A stretch of 64,000 bases of DNA from Deinandra increscens subsp. villosa. Its lineage: Eukaryota > Streptophyta > Magnoliopsida > Asterales > Asteraceae. The position numbers and the translations under genes are program-made. Numbering within the stretch: the first letter of the stretch is position 1; each line of letters starts with the position of its first letter. The stretch spans positions 26,336,454 through 26,400,453 of the forward strand of contig JBCNJP010000012.1 of NCBI GenBank assembly GCA_039602395.1, in the 5' to 3' direction. Below are positions 11,481 through 22,869 of this stretch, in pieces. The notes beneath the pieces are model-generated. The model searched no databases, had not been told where the DNA came from, and saw only the letters and a list, made by a program, of their open reading frames with translations.

Positions 11481-11614
11481 TATATTATTTTTGGTGACCT
11501 ATTGCCTCCTTTTTGGTTGGATGAGTGAGGACTAGAGAAGCGATTATTTCTTAAAGGGTTGGTTAATGAGAACCAGTTGGACTTTGAGGCCGAGCCGTTT
11601 GATTGTGTAACCCA

Positions 11615-12275
11615 GCTACTACTACCGCTACTACTACAGCTACTACTACAGCTACTACTACCGCTACTACTACTGCTAACTACGACCGCTTCTATCGCTA
11701 CTACTACCCCTACCGCTACCGCCACTCCTACCGCCACCGCTACCGCAACCGTCACCGTCACTTCCACCGCTAGTGCCACTACCACAACTACCATTACGAT
11801 CCCTACTACCGCTACTACCGCTACTGCCGCTACTATCGCTACCACCACCGCTACCACTACTACTACCACGACTACCACTACCACCACCACCACCACCACC
11901 ACCACTACCACTACCCCTACCACTATAGCTACCCACTACCACTACCACTACCACTACCACTACCACTACCACTACCACTACCACTACCACTACCACCACC
12001 ACTACCACCACCACTACCACCACCACCACCACTACCACCACCACTACCACTATCACTATTACCACCACTACTACTACCAGCACTACTACCACTACCACTA
12101 CCACTACCACTACTACTACCACTACCACTACCACTACTACTACCACTACCACTACCACTACCACTACCACTACCACTACCACTACCACTACCACTACCAT
12201 ACCACTACCACTACCACTACCACCACCACCACCACCGCCACCGCTACCATTACTACCACTACTACCACTACTACT
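11615..12275. repeat. 660-bp trinucleotide array (CTA/CCA, mostly CACTAC)
   Basis: Nearly pure period-3 and period-6 sequence made of CTA, CCA and CCG/CCT units, most regular as (CACTAC)n from 11935 to 12235. It is open in several frames and so produces long artificial reading frames. On the left it joins a Ser/Gly/Asn-rich Gag tail of the Copia remnant, and on the right the PRP4 fragment, so it marks the junction of the two. Confidence 0.95.
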
Positions 12276-12760
12276 ATATAAAGACGTTTCTTCATCCTCT
12301 AAAACCCTTGATCAGCCTCTCCAACTACCATTCCGAGTCTGACTTTGCTATGATCATCCTCAACATATCCATCATCTTCATCTCTCACTCACCGAACAAT
12401 GTCACTGGTTCCCTTAACCTACTCAGTCGCAACCTCACTGCCCTGTCATTCGTAATCATCACTAGCCTGGCGCTGTGTTGCTTCATCGAAAAATCCTTTT
12501 TTGGTTTCTCATGTTTCTCTCTGAACAATCCGCTCTATTCAAAAATCTAGTACTATTCGGAAACTGAATATGAATCGTCACCGTATTCAACAGAATCAGC
12601 TTTTTCTTTTGGTGGAGGAGGAAGTACAAGGATTGGAGTAATAATGGCAAAATTACGTTCAGACTTGAATGGTGGACGGAGGCAGTGAGGTGCTGTGGGT
12701 GGCAGCGGCAGCGACAGGATTGGGTGGTTAGAGGAGCCCACAGAAGGGGAAATGGTTGAA
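12260..12760 (-). pseudogene. PRP4: PRP4 (U4/U6 snRNP protein) N-terminal fragment
   Basis: PRP4 is a WD-repeat protein of the U4/U6 snRNP, needed for pre-mRNA splicing in the nucleus; the Arabidopsis homologue is LACHESIS. Minus-strand translation gives a Pro-rich stretch with LRPPFKSER and LVLPPPPKEK. Next comes an acidic/Tyr segment matching the family's EYEISEESR region, then RLSRLREPVTLFGE followed by LRMIIAKSDSEW, the splicing factor motif (SFM) shared by PRP4 and PRP18. LERLIKG and a LEDEETSLY-like tail follow. Stops interrupt it (including within LFGE*EM), there are frame changes, and the WD repeats are missing. It abuts the trinucleotide array. It is a pseudogene or captured fragment; the identification rests on the SFM match and collinear order. 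Confidence 0.8.
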
Positions 12761-13324
12761 GATTGACGGTATCGACTTATGTGATGGAATTGATTCTAAA
12801 TTTATTAGTAAAATCGACTGTTCACCTCAATCCCAATCTTCTTGTATGGATATTCAATGTCACACTATCAAAAACCATCAACAGACTAGTGGGGTTCTGA
12901 AAATAAAGTACATAAATGGTTTGTTTAAGAAAATCAATAATGTTCATTTAAAGAATCTACACTCTAAAAGGCAAATCACTAAGAATAATGATGAACTTTA
13001 AGATAAATAAGGATATAAAGGGTCATCAGGTTTAGCTGTTAATGTGAAATTTTTATTCATTTTATGCTCTAGGAATGAATGTTCTGCAACTCTATGAAGA
13101 TCTATGATTGAATTTATTGGAACTATTTATCATTGTGACTGACGCCATCAAATCTATTTACCAAAGCATTCGACTGAAGAATCCATTGTGATTTGATTCA
13201 AAGATGCGGGTTGTGATGAACGAAGCTTGCAAGTTTGGACCGAAGATGTTCTCTGGAAAAGTCAACCGTTTGGGTCAACGATCAACGTAAAATTCAACGA
13301 AAGATAGGTTCGAGCGAGTTAAGC
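12761..13324. other. No recognisable feature
   Basis: AT-rich sequence between the PRP4 fragment and a Copia LTR. An 81-codon frame at 12756-13001 has no recognisable motif. Confidence 0.5.
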
Positions 13325-13701
13325 TGTTAGAGCATATTCCTATGCTACGATGTGTCTTGTGTATTGTATCTAGATTAGAGCGTTTGTGTGAGTCTTAGTG
13401 GCAGTATACCAAGGTGGCCGTACCACTTGGTCCGCCGTACCATTGGTACGGGCGTACCAATGGTATGCTTGGTGGTCCGCCAGTGATATGTTGTGCACTA
13501 TAAATAGTTCGTGTTAGGGAGAGAGCTAACTAGGTCTGTCATTTTCAATACTCTTAACTGTGTGTAACCTGAGTGTGTTCTCGCTCTCTCTAGAATCCTT
13601 GTATTCTCTCTAAGTGAATCAATAAAGCAAAGCTTAATTTACTCTCGTTGTTATCGATTTACCAAATCATGCAGTAGTAAGATCCTTCCGAGGAATTTAC
13701 A
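13325..13701 (+). repeat. 5' LTR of a SIRE-like Copia element (377 bp)
   Basis: Starts TGTTAGAGCATATTCC and ends GAGGAATTTACA, directly before the primer-binding site. The TATA box CTATAAATAG is at 13498-13507. GGTACG and GTACCA words, several palindromic, crowd 13410-13485 just upstream of it. Confidence 0.8.
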
Positions 13702-13703
13702 AG

Positions 13704-13715
13704 TTGTATCAGAGC
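13704..13715 (+). promoter_or_regulatory. Primer-binding site, initiator tRNA-Met type
   Basis: TTGTATCAGAGC is one base away from the common plant Copia PBS TGGTATCAGAGC and sits 2 bases after the LTR end. Confidence 0.8.
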
Positions 13716-13927
13716 AATCCAGGTTGCTCTACTGCTTTGATTTGGTCAGATTCGAAATCCTAGTGAGAGAAAGTTTGGTTTAAGTCGTTTTTCATCAATT
13801 TCTCCCTATTCTGAGTGATTCTGAGGTCAAAAATGATTTCTGAATGTTCCTAGAATGTTTTCGCACGTTACTGTTCCAAATTCCAGTCCCAAAAGTCAAA
13901 AATTCGAAAATCAGTCGATTTCAGTCT

Positions 13928-14232
13928 GGTACGCTATTGGTATGTCTGATGATGATGATGGTATGCTGGATGAACACACTCGTATGCTAGGCTATCTTCA
14001 TAAATTTCTGGTACGCTGGTTGTTGGTACGCTAGGCAATCTTCATCGTTGGTACACGACGGTTATTTCTGGTACGCAGTACCAATTTGGTACGCTGCTTG
14101 ATCTGGTACGCTGTGATTTCTGGTCCGGATTTTGGTACGTTGGAGTTTTGGTCCGCTGGTGATACGTTGCATTCTGTTGGTACGGAAGTCAATAATTTGG
14201 TACGCTGAGACTAGTTTTGGTACGCTGGCAGA
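13928..14232 (+). repeat. TGGTACGCT words in the Copia leader
   Basis: Around fifteen degenerate copies of TGGTACGCT (variants GGTATGCT, GGTCCGCT, GGTACGTT) at irregular spacing between PBS and gag. The same word family surrounds the TATA box of this element's LTR at 13410-13485. Confidence 0.85.
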
Positions 14233-14430
14233 ATAGTTGTGTTCACTAAAACTGACGTAACTTGAGTTTCGTTAAGAGTTACGGGAGCTAATACCAGCCA
14301 AAACGTTCGAGACGAGATCTATACTTTTATTGGCCTAGCGGCTAGTACCCTCCGGTTTGACCTCCAAAATCCGCTTGGAAGACCTTCGCTTTTGAGTTCG
14401 AAGTTTTCACGTTTGATTTTTAATTTCAAA

Positions 14431-15474
14431 ATGAGCAATTTTCACGCATTGTCAGCTATTCAATCTTCAATGCAAAATTTGTTGAACTATGATAATGAAA
14501 TCGGAACAAATCAGAAAGTTCCTAAATTGTTAAGATTGGAAGATTATCACAACTAGAAGCAACGATTTGAATCATACATCAGTGCTCTTGATATTGATTT
14601 ATTGATACCCATTGAGCAAGGGTATAAATATCCTACGAAAAATGGAGAACCAGTCATGCGAAGTGATCTTGATGAAGATGAAATGAAAGTTTATGCACGA
14701 GAAAAGAAAACATATGGAAATCTCACAATGGCATTACCGAGAGATCTTTTGCATCAATTTACGAATTGCACAACATCTAAAACCTTGTGGGATGCATTAA
14801 AAGATAGGTGTGCAGGAAATGATCAATATCAGAAAAGTCTAAAGAAAGTTTTGTTAAAAGAATTTGATAACTTTCAACATTGTGAAAAAGAAAGTATTTC
14901 AGACTTGGTTTCTAGATTTTCACATCTGGTTAGTGAACTTGGGGAACTAAAAGTTACTAAAGATGATGATGATATGAAAGAAAAGTTTTTGGAGGCATTA
15001 CCAAATAGCTGGGAAAACTATGTTCTGTTATTGACACATGATAAAGACTATTCTGGATGGTCTTTTCACAAGTTAATAGGAAAATTGTAAGCTCGTGAGT
15101 TAGAAATGAAAGTAAAAAGATCTACACATGCTTTAAATCAGAATCCAGAATTGTATTATGGAGATAATTTAGCCACTGTGAATGCTAAATCAAATTCACA
15201 TTCTGATTCAAGTGTTAATCCACCATTAACAGAGTTTCTTGCTGGAAAATCTGAACGTTCTATTCTCCAGGTTGCAGTTTCGGTATTCCTGGAAAACAAC
15301 AACCAATTCTATTCCTGTTCAAACAACAGAAAATCTAGCTGCACTGTTTTCTGCTTTCATATCATCTGCTTCTAGATCAATTTTCAGTCAAAATGGTAAT
15401 TCTGGTATGTTTTCAGATGATTTAAAATAAATGGATGATGATCAGCTACACAAGTTAGAGTTGGAATGGCAGTT
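14431..15474 (+). pseudogene. Copia gag with three Gln/Trp-to-stop changes
   Basis: Starts MSNFHALSAIQSSMQ at 14431. It reads as a SIRE-like Gag: LRLEDYHN*KQRFESYI near the start, LWDALKDRCAG and a helical core, then a conserved tail MDDDQLHKLELEWQ. In-frame stops at 14554 (Trp position), 15088 (KL*AREL) and 15428 (DLK*MDD) all fit C-to-T or G-to-A changes. A frameshift lies at about 15240. The sequence breaks off at about 15474, where Copia elements continue into the zinc knuckle, so protease and pol are absent. Gag packages the element RNA into cytoplasmic particles; this copy cannot do so intact. Confidence 0.8.
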
Positions 15475-15689
15475 TATACCCATTAACGGGTAAGGAATTA
15501 ATAAAAGGTAGGGTTATATGAATAATACAGGTGTTGATTGATGAAATGAAATAAATACGTGTTTTATAACGATGATAATTGATATACATGATATCGGAAC
15601 TACGTGTTTAGAAGTTGATATGATAGAAATAAATGATGATCGGAGGAAAATACATTTACACTATTGTATTATGTTAGATATATATGTAA

Positions 15690-15745
<56 letters not shown>

Positions 15746-15801
15746 TAATGGCTTAAATGCATGTGAAATATTCATTTGATGAATATATATGTGGGAATAC
15801 G
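15475..15801. other. Unassigned AT-rich DNA with a TA microsatellite
   Basis: Contains (TA)n at 15692-15743. No coding frame. It separates the truncated Copia gag from the Tat-type LTR that starts at 15802. Confidence 0.6.
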
Positions 15802-17522
15802 TGGTGTGTGTTGAGGTGTACTTAAAATATGGCTATATTTTCAAACCTCTTTAGTAGTTTTAAGCTTTTAAAGTTATAATACCTGATTTACTTGACAGCC
15901 ACTATTTCACTACATTACACGGGCAAGTATACCAATCGTGGGCAGTATAGTAGCGGTAAATTGAATCGGGGTCGATCAGGACGCAATGAAAAGTGAGAAC
16001 TCTGAATACTCAGTCCGTTGTTATCATCTTGCCAGGTCTAACTTTTAGTTTTAAGAAAGAAATAAAAATACAATAAAATAAAAGAAAGAAAGAAAATAAG
16101 ATGGTGTTTTAGAGAATTGTAAATCAAAGTTAATATTACTTGGGAGAACTCACCAGTGGTTAATAAGGATTTGACAGGCACTTATATCCTTGCTTAAGAT
16201 TGTTCACTGGAAAAAGACCAACCACCTTTCAGAATCTTAGGCTGATTCACCATCCAACTGCTAATCGTCTACGAGGAGTACGGATTCCGAGGGAAGGTGC
16301 TCCCAGTGAAAAAACAAAGTGGTGTAATGCCACTTAGTTACGGGGTCCCTCAAACCGGCCGACTTACCGTACTCGACACTATCATGAACCAGCAGGGGAA
16401 CAACCCTGCGTGCTGGATTATTTTATTATGATAATGATCTTTTTAAGGGACTAGGGTTCGTTTCTTCCGTGCACCGCTCTCGCGCATGCGCGTTCGGCGT
16501 AACCAGAGCCAAGTTCACAAACACTACCATCTCGGCTTCCATGAAGTGACAAATTTATTACCAACCCTCATTCCCAACCAAATACTTTCATCCTGCACTT
16601 GCGTGGTCAGCTGAGTTTGCTTACATAGACATAAGGACCTCGAACGTATCATGTAGCATGGGGCGCGAGTCACCTTTCGGATCATGCATCGTCCGCCACC
16701 GGGTGTCACAAGTATGGCCTTTGGGATTTTGACTCCCCAAATGGTCTGTGATACGTAGAACACGTTTGGTTCAGAAAATCAATAATAATCTTTTAATAAA
16801 AAAAGGTTTTCATAAAGTCATTAAACACACCTTAAGTGAGTTTATAAGGCTGTTAACCAACCCACCAAAGGTTTGTTACTTCCCAAGTAAGTATAAGAGT
16901 TTAGCCAAGCATGGCTTTAAAGATTTGCTTAAGAGAAGGAGAATATCTCATAGACAAAAGCTTACTGATTCTTACTTAAGTTAAAGTTCTTACAAACTTG
17001 ATTACAAGACTCAAAAATGACCAAATGACTCAATACATCGGAAGAGAAGAGAAGAATTAAGCGAGTTTTAAAATGAGGAGAGCATGAATTTTATAGGTAG
17101 ATTTCAGACTTGGGCATGACCCGTGTTAGGTTGGGAACGGGGCGTGTTGTGTCAGGGGATCTGTAAGAACCTGCAACTCTGCGGCGGCACGAGGCATGCT
17201 AAAGTGGGCACGGTGTGTGCCGTGTCAGTTTGTATGATTTGTGTTCAGAGGCACGTTGGATGCTAAGGGAGGCACGGGCTGTGTTGTGTCAGACGGTGGG
17301 CACGGGGCGTGCTTGGCCAGGCACGAGGCGTGCTGGTCTCGAAACTTTGCATTTTTCTTCTGTCTTTTTACTATAATTTGTTCCTTTTGCGACTTTTTCC
17401 CTTTTGAACCTGAAAAACTAAAAAGAAAACAAAACATACTTGTTTTGGTGTTAGTAAATCAGATTTGTGCTGATTTGTGAAGGATATTTGGTATAAAAGT
17501 ATGTACAATTTGATGTTTATCA
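15802..17522 (-). mobile_element. 3' LTR of a Tat-lineage Ty3 element (1.72 kb)
   Basis: Minus strand: starts TGATAAACATCAAATTG at 17522 directly after a polypurine stretch and ends near ACACACACCA at 15802. It is homologous over its length to the solo LTR at 59661-61365, including a leader block 'agtttttcaggtt', the GGCACG words and the ends. The TATA box CTATAAAATT is at 17087-17096, just past the words on the minus strand. Confidence 0.75.
17109..17335. repeat. GGCACGGGGCGTGC words near the LTR TATA box
   Basis: Repeated, partly palindromic words (GGGCACGG, GGCACGAGGC, GGGGCGTG, GTGCCGTG) just upstream, on the minus strand, of the TATA box at 17087-17096. Similar words precede the TATA box of the related solo LTR at 59905-60005. 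Confidence 0.8.
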
Positions 17523-17568
17523 AATATCCCCACACTTAAACGTTTGCTTGTCCTCAAGCAAAACTTAT
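17523..17568 (-). promoter_or_regulatory. Polypurine tract region of the Tat element
   Basis: Minus strand: GAGGACAAGCAAACG, then TAAGTGTGGGGATATT, then the LTR start TGATAAAC. This is the usual Tat/Athila arrangement. A second, similar GAGGACAATG...TAAGTGTGGGGAC occurs internally at about 18985-19025. Confidence 0.7.
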
Positions 17569-18221
17569 TACAGAATAATCCTGACAGCCCCAAACGTTGC
17601 ATTTGTTTGCGCCTTATAGATTTAACCTTATAAAAGTAGTCCTCCGTCTTTTTTGGATAGCTTATTCCATCAATTTATTTCCGTTTCTTTATTTTAAATT
17701 GAAATACAAAAATTTATGACAAACCTTTTTACAGAATAATCCTAACAGTCCCAAACTTTGCATTTGTTTGCGCCTTATAGATCTAACCTTATAAAAGTAG
17801 TCCTCCGTCATTTTTGGATAGCTTATTCCATCAATTTATTTTCGTTTCTTTATTTTAAATTGAAATACAAAAATTTATGGCAAACCTATTAAAATTTATT
17901 TTTATTAAACTTATTGACCTCACAAATATTTGGGTGAACATTTATACACGGGTGAAGATGAGTAGACATCATAGGCTTGACATGCGATCGAATCACCACA
18001 GATCTCACTGGAATTCACATAAGTATCATGAGGGATTTTTGAAGGGTAGGTTTGGATAGGTTTTTGGAAAAAAAGGGTAATAACTTTTAAAAGAGTGGTT
18101 CTTTCAGAGACTTTACTTCTTTTGCCAGTGACTTTCAAAAGAATGAACTACATCTATAGAGAGCTGTGCTTTTTGACACGGAGAATTATGGCTTGTGAGT
18201 CCCCTTTATTCTAGCAAATAG

Positions 18222-18258
<37 letters not shown>

Positions 18259-19470
18259 TAGACAAGGTAACGGCATCTAAATGTAGATCCAGGACCTACG
18301 GATCAACATCATAGCTTTATCTTGCTTGGGGAAAGTCACAGGGTTGAATTTCTCATGAAAGACCTGTTTTTTACGAAAAACAAAAATAGAAAATAAAAAA
18401 AGGGTGTGTTATTTTGCAGTAGTGTGTGATTTTTCAAAATAAAAGGGGTTTAGAAATGAAAGGCTAAGGCTCAAAGGGGTTAACTAGGGGAATTTTGTGG
18501 AGTGAAGGAAAAGGGGTAAGGAAGCGGATGACGGGAAATCCTAGGTGTCTTAGTCATCTACATAATTATTCCTAATTTTGTCCATCTCGGGACGCATACA
18601 TGTGTCAAGTTCTATCTCTGTCGAGTCACCAGGTTTCTCTCATGATCTAGGGAATGAGCATGTATATAGGTGATTATGCTATATTTTAGGCTCAAATTCT
18701 CACTGACATGGGGAAAGGAAAAATAAGTTTTTTCTAAAAAAAATCAGTTCATTTTGCCATAAAGGAATATTTCAATTTATTTTTAGAAAATTTATTTATA
18801 ATTCAATGGAATTTGAAATCTTTTAAATTCGGGAGGAAAAACTTTTATATGTATCATTCCGTTCTGGGCAGCAAAGTTTTGAAAAATTTGGGAAGATATC
18901 AAGGCTTAATCTGAAAAAGTTTTGTGTAAGGCTCGATATCGGACAAAGCAATTGTTTAAGTTTCGAAAAATTTCGCCCATAATTTTCCCGTCCCCACACT
19001 TAAAATGTACATTGTCCTCAATGTACCCGTACGTTAGTAAATTAGAGACAATGACAATAAAAAATAGTTTTGGGTTTGGAAAATTTTGGCAGCACTTCCT
19101 CTGTTTTCTGACATTGCGTCCCGTGGAATGGTTACCACGCCAGACATCGTGACCTTCTGGTCCGAATCAGATTATAAAGCCAGAACCTGCATTCAAATCT
19201 GCTCATGACATAATTATTAAACTAACTACGAGAATAGAAACTAATCTAAGCAGACAATAACGATTAATCATAACATAGTCATAGTCAAGTAGTCATTAGG
19301 ATACATGTTTCAAAATTACAACCAACCCAAGATTTATCAATTGCAATTTCTAGAACATATCAAAATAATCCCACTATTCGGGATTCATTGGTCAACAAGC
19401 ATCATGTAAATGTCAACAAACTACCTTATTCTTCTTGCTCTTACTCCTACTCCATGGTTCCATTAAAGCT
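17569..19470 (-). other. Tat-lineage 3' non-coding region
   Basis: Non-coding sequence upstream (minus strand) of the PPT, with the extra PPT-like motif at about 18985-19025, (TA)n at 18226-18256, and a 161-bp tandem duplication at 17570-17887. No reading frame looks coding. Long 3' non-coding regions are usual in this lineage. Confidence 0.55.
17570..17887. repeat. 161-bp tandem duplication
   Basis: Two copies (17570-17730 and 17731-17887) beginning ACAGAATAATCCT and ending AAAAATTTATG, with few differences. It lies just upstream of the Tat PPT. Confidence 0.9.
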
Positions 19471-19474
19471 TCAC

Positions 19475-19768
19475 TGAAAATGCGTGAGCATCGGATCGTC
19501 TACTCAATCAAGCTAATTTGGATACGAAACAAGTAATTAACCGATTGTTTCATTGATCAAAATGAACAATTACAACCAGTAAACACTCGAAACTAAGACA
19601 CTATAAACACCTTTGCAAACACACACTTAACACTTGTTCTCACACGCTCTGTTACCGATTACAAAGCACAAGATCACTATATATAGCGACTGGCGGAACT
19701 TCAGGCGAACTTGAAGTTCGTCTGATCCGAACCTCAGGTTCGGACCAGGTTCGGCTGGCAGCTATCTT
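19475..19768 (-). mobile_element. Copia LTR fragment
   Basis: Same LTR family as 4885-5266. It has the inner terminus (TGAAAATGCG read on plus at 19475) and the CCGAACCTGAGGTTCGG word cluster, but homology stops at about 19768 in U3, so the LTR start is missing. No target duplication was found. Confidence 0.75.
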
Positions 19769-21420
19769 TTGAGCATAGGAAACAAAATTGATCAGTTCGT
19801 TTATTTTGAGCATAGGAAACAAAATTGTTTGATTTCAGTTTTTATGGTTAGGTACATTGCAACATATATATCCATTTGTTTATTATGGGCATAAGAAGAA
19901 CAATCACTAATAGCAGATGGAATTCAGTGCCTGTTGGTTTGATTTGTATAATTTAAAGTACTCATTACAGGTATATTTTTATATGGATCAAAAATTGAAG
20001 TGAAATTAATATGTTGTCTTAACTATTTAGATATTTCATTGGCAGAAGGTTGTCGCTTACCTTTACATGTTCAGTATCCTCTTTTGTCTTAGGTTCTCTT
20101 GAAATCGCTTTCAAGTTAACCAAACGGTGTTTTACTTATTAAGGTAACGATTTCTTTGTGTTAATTTCTGAGATTGATTGATTATTGATTTGTTTAGTTC
20201 TTGACATCTCTGATCTGTTACTGTTAGTAGATTATACAATTTATCTATAGAAAGAAGGGAGACATAAGTTCACTAAAATTTACCCCTTTAGCCATGACAG
20301 AACATGAGAAACATAAGAGCACATAGAATTATTGTTGTGTATCAAATAATAGTTTCTTTTTATTTTTTTAACAAAAACAAAGGACCCACAGACAAGATCA
20401 CAAGACTTTTCTCTGTAGTCCTCTGAATGTCTAAAACTAATTATAAGAATTGAATGTCCATTTATGAAGGTAATCTATGTCAAAACGTGGACATGTTCTT
20501 TTTGGGAAAAAACTTATACATAAACATATACATAACAGGACTTATGTAACTCTTTAGGCATGATTTTTTTTCTACAGTTTCTTTACAAATCCATGGAAAA
20601 TATTAGGGCTGCAAAATAGACATGTAGAGCTGATTTGTGAGAGTGACAACCCAATTTATGCAAAACTTAGTTGTACCTACCCATCTGTTAGATGTAAAAA
20701 AAATGTTTGAAAACCCTTTCATAATATGTTAGTACCTACATCGATCCGTAGTTATTTGGATTGTTTACTAATTTCCGTTTAAAAGTTAGTAAAATCTGTC
20801 TTTGTATTTGAATTCATATTCATCAGTTGTTTGAGACATAAGTAAAGAGTCATTGCTGAGGTCTGATAGTGATTTAGAGAAAGTTAATCAGTATTGTATT
20901 CTGCTTACTACTTTTGGTATCTTTATTTATTTATTTATTTAATTTTTATTCATTTTGAACTATGATTAACTACTTTTCATATCTATTTCGGGATAGGTTC
21001 ATACATTGATTATAATCTTATTTGAGTGATAAAATTTAAACACACCTCAAATTATTTTAAGGTAGTATTAAAAGGAAAGAAAATACAAATTATAAATTAA
21101 ATAAATTTAATTTCAAAGAAAGAGAAAGGAAAAATATTCGATTAAGATAGATCGTTGGACTTGAAATTTACTGGAAACAAAAATATGGAAAATGTCATAA
21201 ACAAATTATAGAACCTGCAAGGAAGCAAACAACTAAAAACCAATGTTGAACCACTACGGCAGCATCACAAACAGTTAATCGTTACCTTTTAATTTTTATA
21301 TGCCTTTAATATTACCGGTTAACCACTCCAATGCATGGTTGACACCTCATTTATGAATAAACACAAACAAATTAACATTTGTGAACATATTCACGTATAG
21401 ATAAATGGACACACATACAT
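19769..21420. other. No recognisable gene; low-copy-looking AT-rich DNA
   Basis: A short direct repeat, 'ttttgagcataggaaacaaa', occurs twice at 19769-19830. The rest is AT-rich with intron-like composition. I found no frame with a protein motif, and no LTR or transposon terminus. Confidence 0.4.
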
Positions 21421-21663
21421 TTAATGAGCTAAAAGCCAATTGATGACGTATGTCCGGTTAGGATGACGTCACAAGAAGATAGACGCACACATCCAACCCG
21501 AAGCACGCATAACTCATGAGTGTCGGCCTCGCAACCTACCGGCCGACAAACCAAACACAGAAGGCAGTTGGCCTCCATTAAGGCCGACACACAACATATA
21601 TCGTAGGTCGACCTTGAGGGGTCGACCAACCATCCACTCAGTATCGGCCAGATGACACAGGCA
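21421..21663. other. Sequence beside gap with GTCGGCC and GGTCGACC words
   Basis: More GC-rich than its left neighbour and containing repeated GGCCGAC, GTCGGCC and GGTCGACC words, like the LTR promoter word clusters elsewhere in the window. It may be part of an LTR whose remainder lies in the gap. Confidence 0.35.
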
Positions 21664-22163
21664 NNNNNNNNNNNNNNNNNNNNNNNNNNNNNNNNNNNNN
21701 NNNNNNNNNNNNNNNNNNNNNNNNNNNNNNNNNNNNNNNNNNNNNNNNNNNNNNNNNNNNNNNNNNNNNNNNNNNNNNNNNNNNNNNNNNNNNNNNNNNN
21801 NNNNNNNNNNNNNNNNNNNNNNNNNNNNNNNNNNNNNNNNNNNNNNNNNNNNNNNNNNNNNNNNNNNNNNNNNNNNNNNNNNNNNNNNNNNNNNNNNNNN
21901 NNNNNNNNNNNNNNNNNNNNNNNNNNNNNNNNNNNNNNNNNNNNNNNNNNNNNNNNNNNNNNNNNNNNNNNNNNNNNNNNNNNNNNNNNNNNNNNNNNNN
22001 NNNNNNNNNNNNNNNNNNNNNNNNNNNNNNNNNNNNNNNNNNNNNNNNNNNNNNNNNNNNNNNNNNNNNNNNNNNNNNNNNNNNNNNNNNNNNNNNNNNN
22101 NNNNNNNNNNNNNNNNNNNNNNNNNNNNNNNNNNNNNNNNNNNNNNNNNNNNNNNNNNNNNNN
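21664..22163. other. assembly gap of 500 N
   Basis: Exactly 500 N. It removes the expected integrase region of the Tat element to its right, so any reading frame drawn across it is meaningless. Confidence 0.99.
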
Positions 22164-22740
22164 GGGCCGTTCTGGTTCTGAATGCTCTAGCATCCTTCTC
22201 TTCCTTTGGAATAAGACCAGTCTGTAGGTAGTCCACAATAGGTTTGACCCAGGATGAAGAATCATTCAGGGTGTCAGGATGCTGAACATCCTGGGTACCT
22301 GGATGCTGATCATCCTGGGCACCTGGATGCTGATTATCCTGGGTACTAAGTGCTGAAACCTTGCCCCCAGGATTAAGATCCTCTGCTTCCTTACCTTGTT
22401 CGATTGCTGGGCTTAGTATATGGATGATGGGAATATGGACATCCTCCATGGCTTTAAATGCTGATCCCAAGTTTGCAAGTGCACCTGCCTCAATGTTTTC
22501 CTCTCTGGGTACTTGTTGAATGTTGAACTTTTGAAAATCCCGGGACAGGGCCTTCATAATTTCCAGATACTTGACTAATTCTTCCCCCTTGACTGCATAG
22601 GAGCCATTAAATTGGTTAGTCAATAGTAGGGAGTCGACATATACCTGAATGTTCTGGATCCCAAGATGTAGAGCTAATTGCAAGCCAGCAATCAGGGCTT
22701 CATATTCTGCTTCGTTGTTTGTAGCCTGAAAATCACACCT
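22164..22740 (-). pseudogene. Tat second RNase H domain and linker to integrase
   Basis: Minus strand: VYVDSLLLTNQFNGSY and VPREENIEAGALANL match the additional RNase H of Tat/Ogre Ty3 elements, which have two RNase H domains. It is followed by a linker with repeated QHPG units (22268-22345) and by WVKPIVDYLQTGLIP with a following Ala-Arg segment, the lead-in to integrase. The frame is open from 22683 to the gap. Integrase itself falls in or beyond the gap. Confidence 0.75.
22268..22345 (-). repeat. 24-bp tandem repeat in coding linker
   Basis: Three units containing GGATGCTGATCATCCTGGG-like sequence encode repeats of the form QDxQHPGxQD. The core CATCCTGG is also frequent in this element's non-coding parts. 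Confidence 0.8.
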
Positions 22741-22869
22741 AACAGGCCTGGGGTATTATGTCCCCCTGTGGCGATTTCAGTATAATTCCAAGGCCTGTCC
22801 CCCTGACATTGGATGCCCCATCCGTGAATAGGGTCCAACATCCTGAGAACTCTTCTTCCTGCATGCTCT

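Noticed and set aside
11441..12281. Long open frames of 160-240 codons rich in Val, His/Tyr or Thr
   Set aside because: They are produced by the trinucleotide array and exist in several frames at once; no protein features.
19769..21420. Possible host gene with introns
   Set aside because: Splice-like borders (for example near 20045 and 20140) are present, but the intervening frames are short and show no protein motif.
21429..22683. Open frames of 278 and 389 codons spanning the gap
   Set aside because: 500 of the bases are N, so continuity is artificial; only the part right of 22163 is supported, as the second RNase H and linker.
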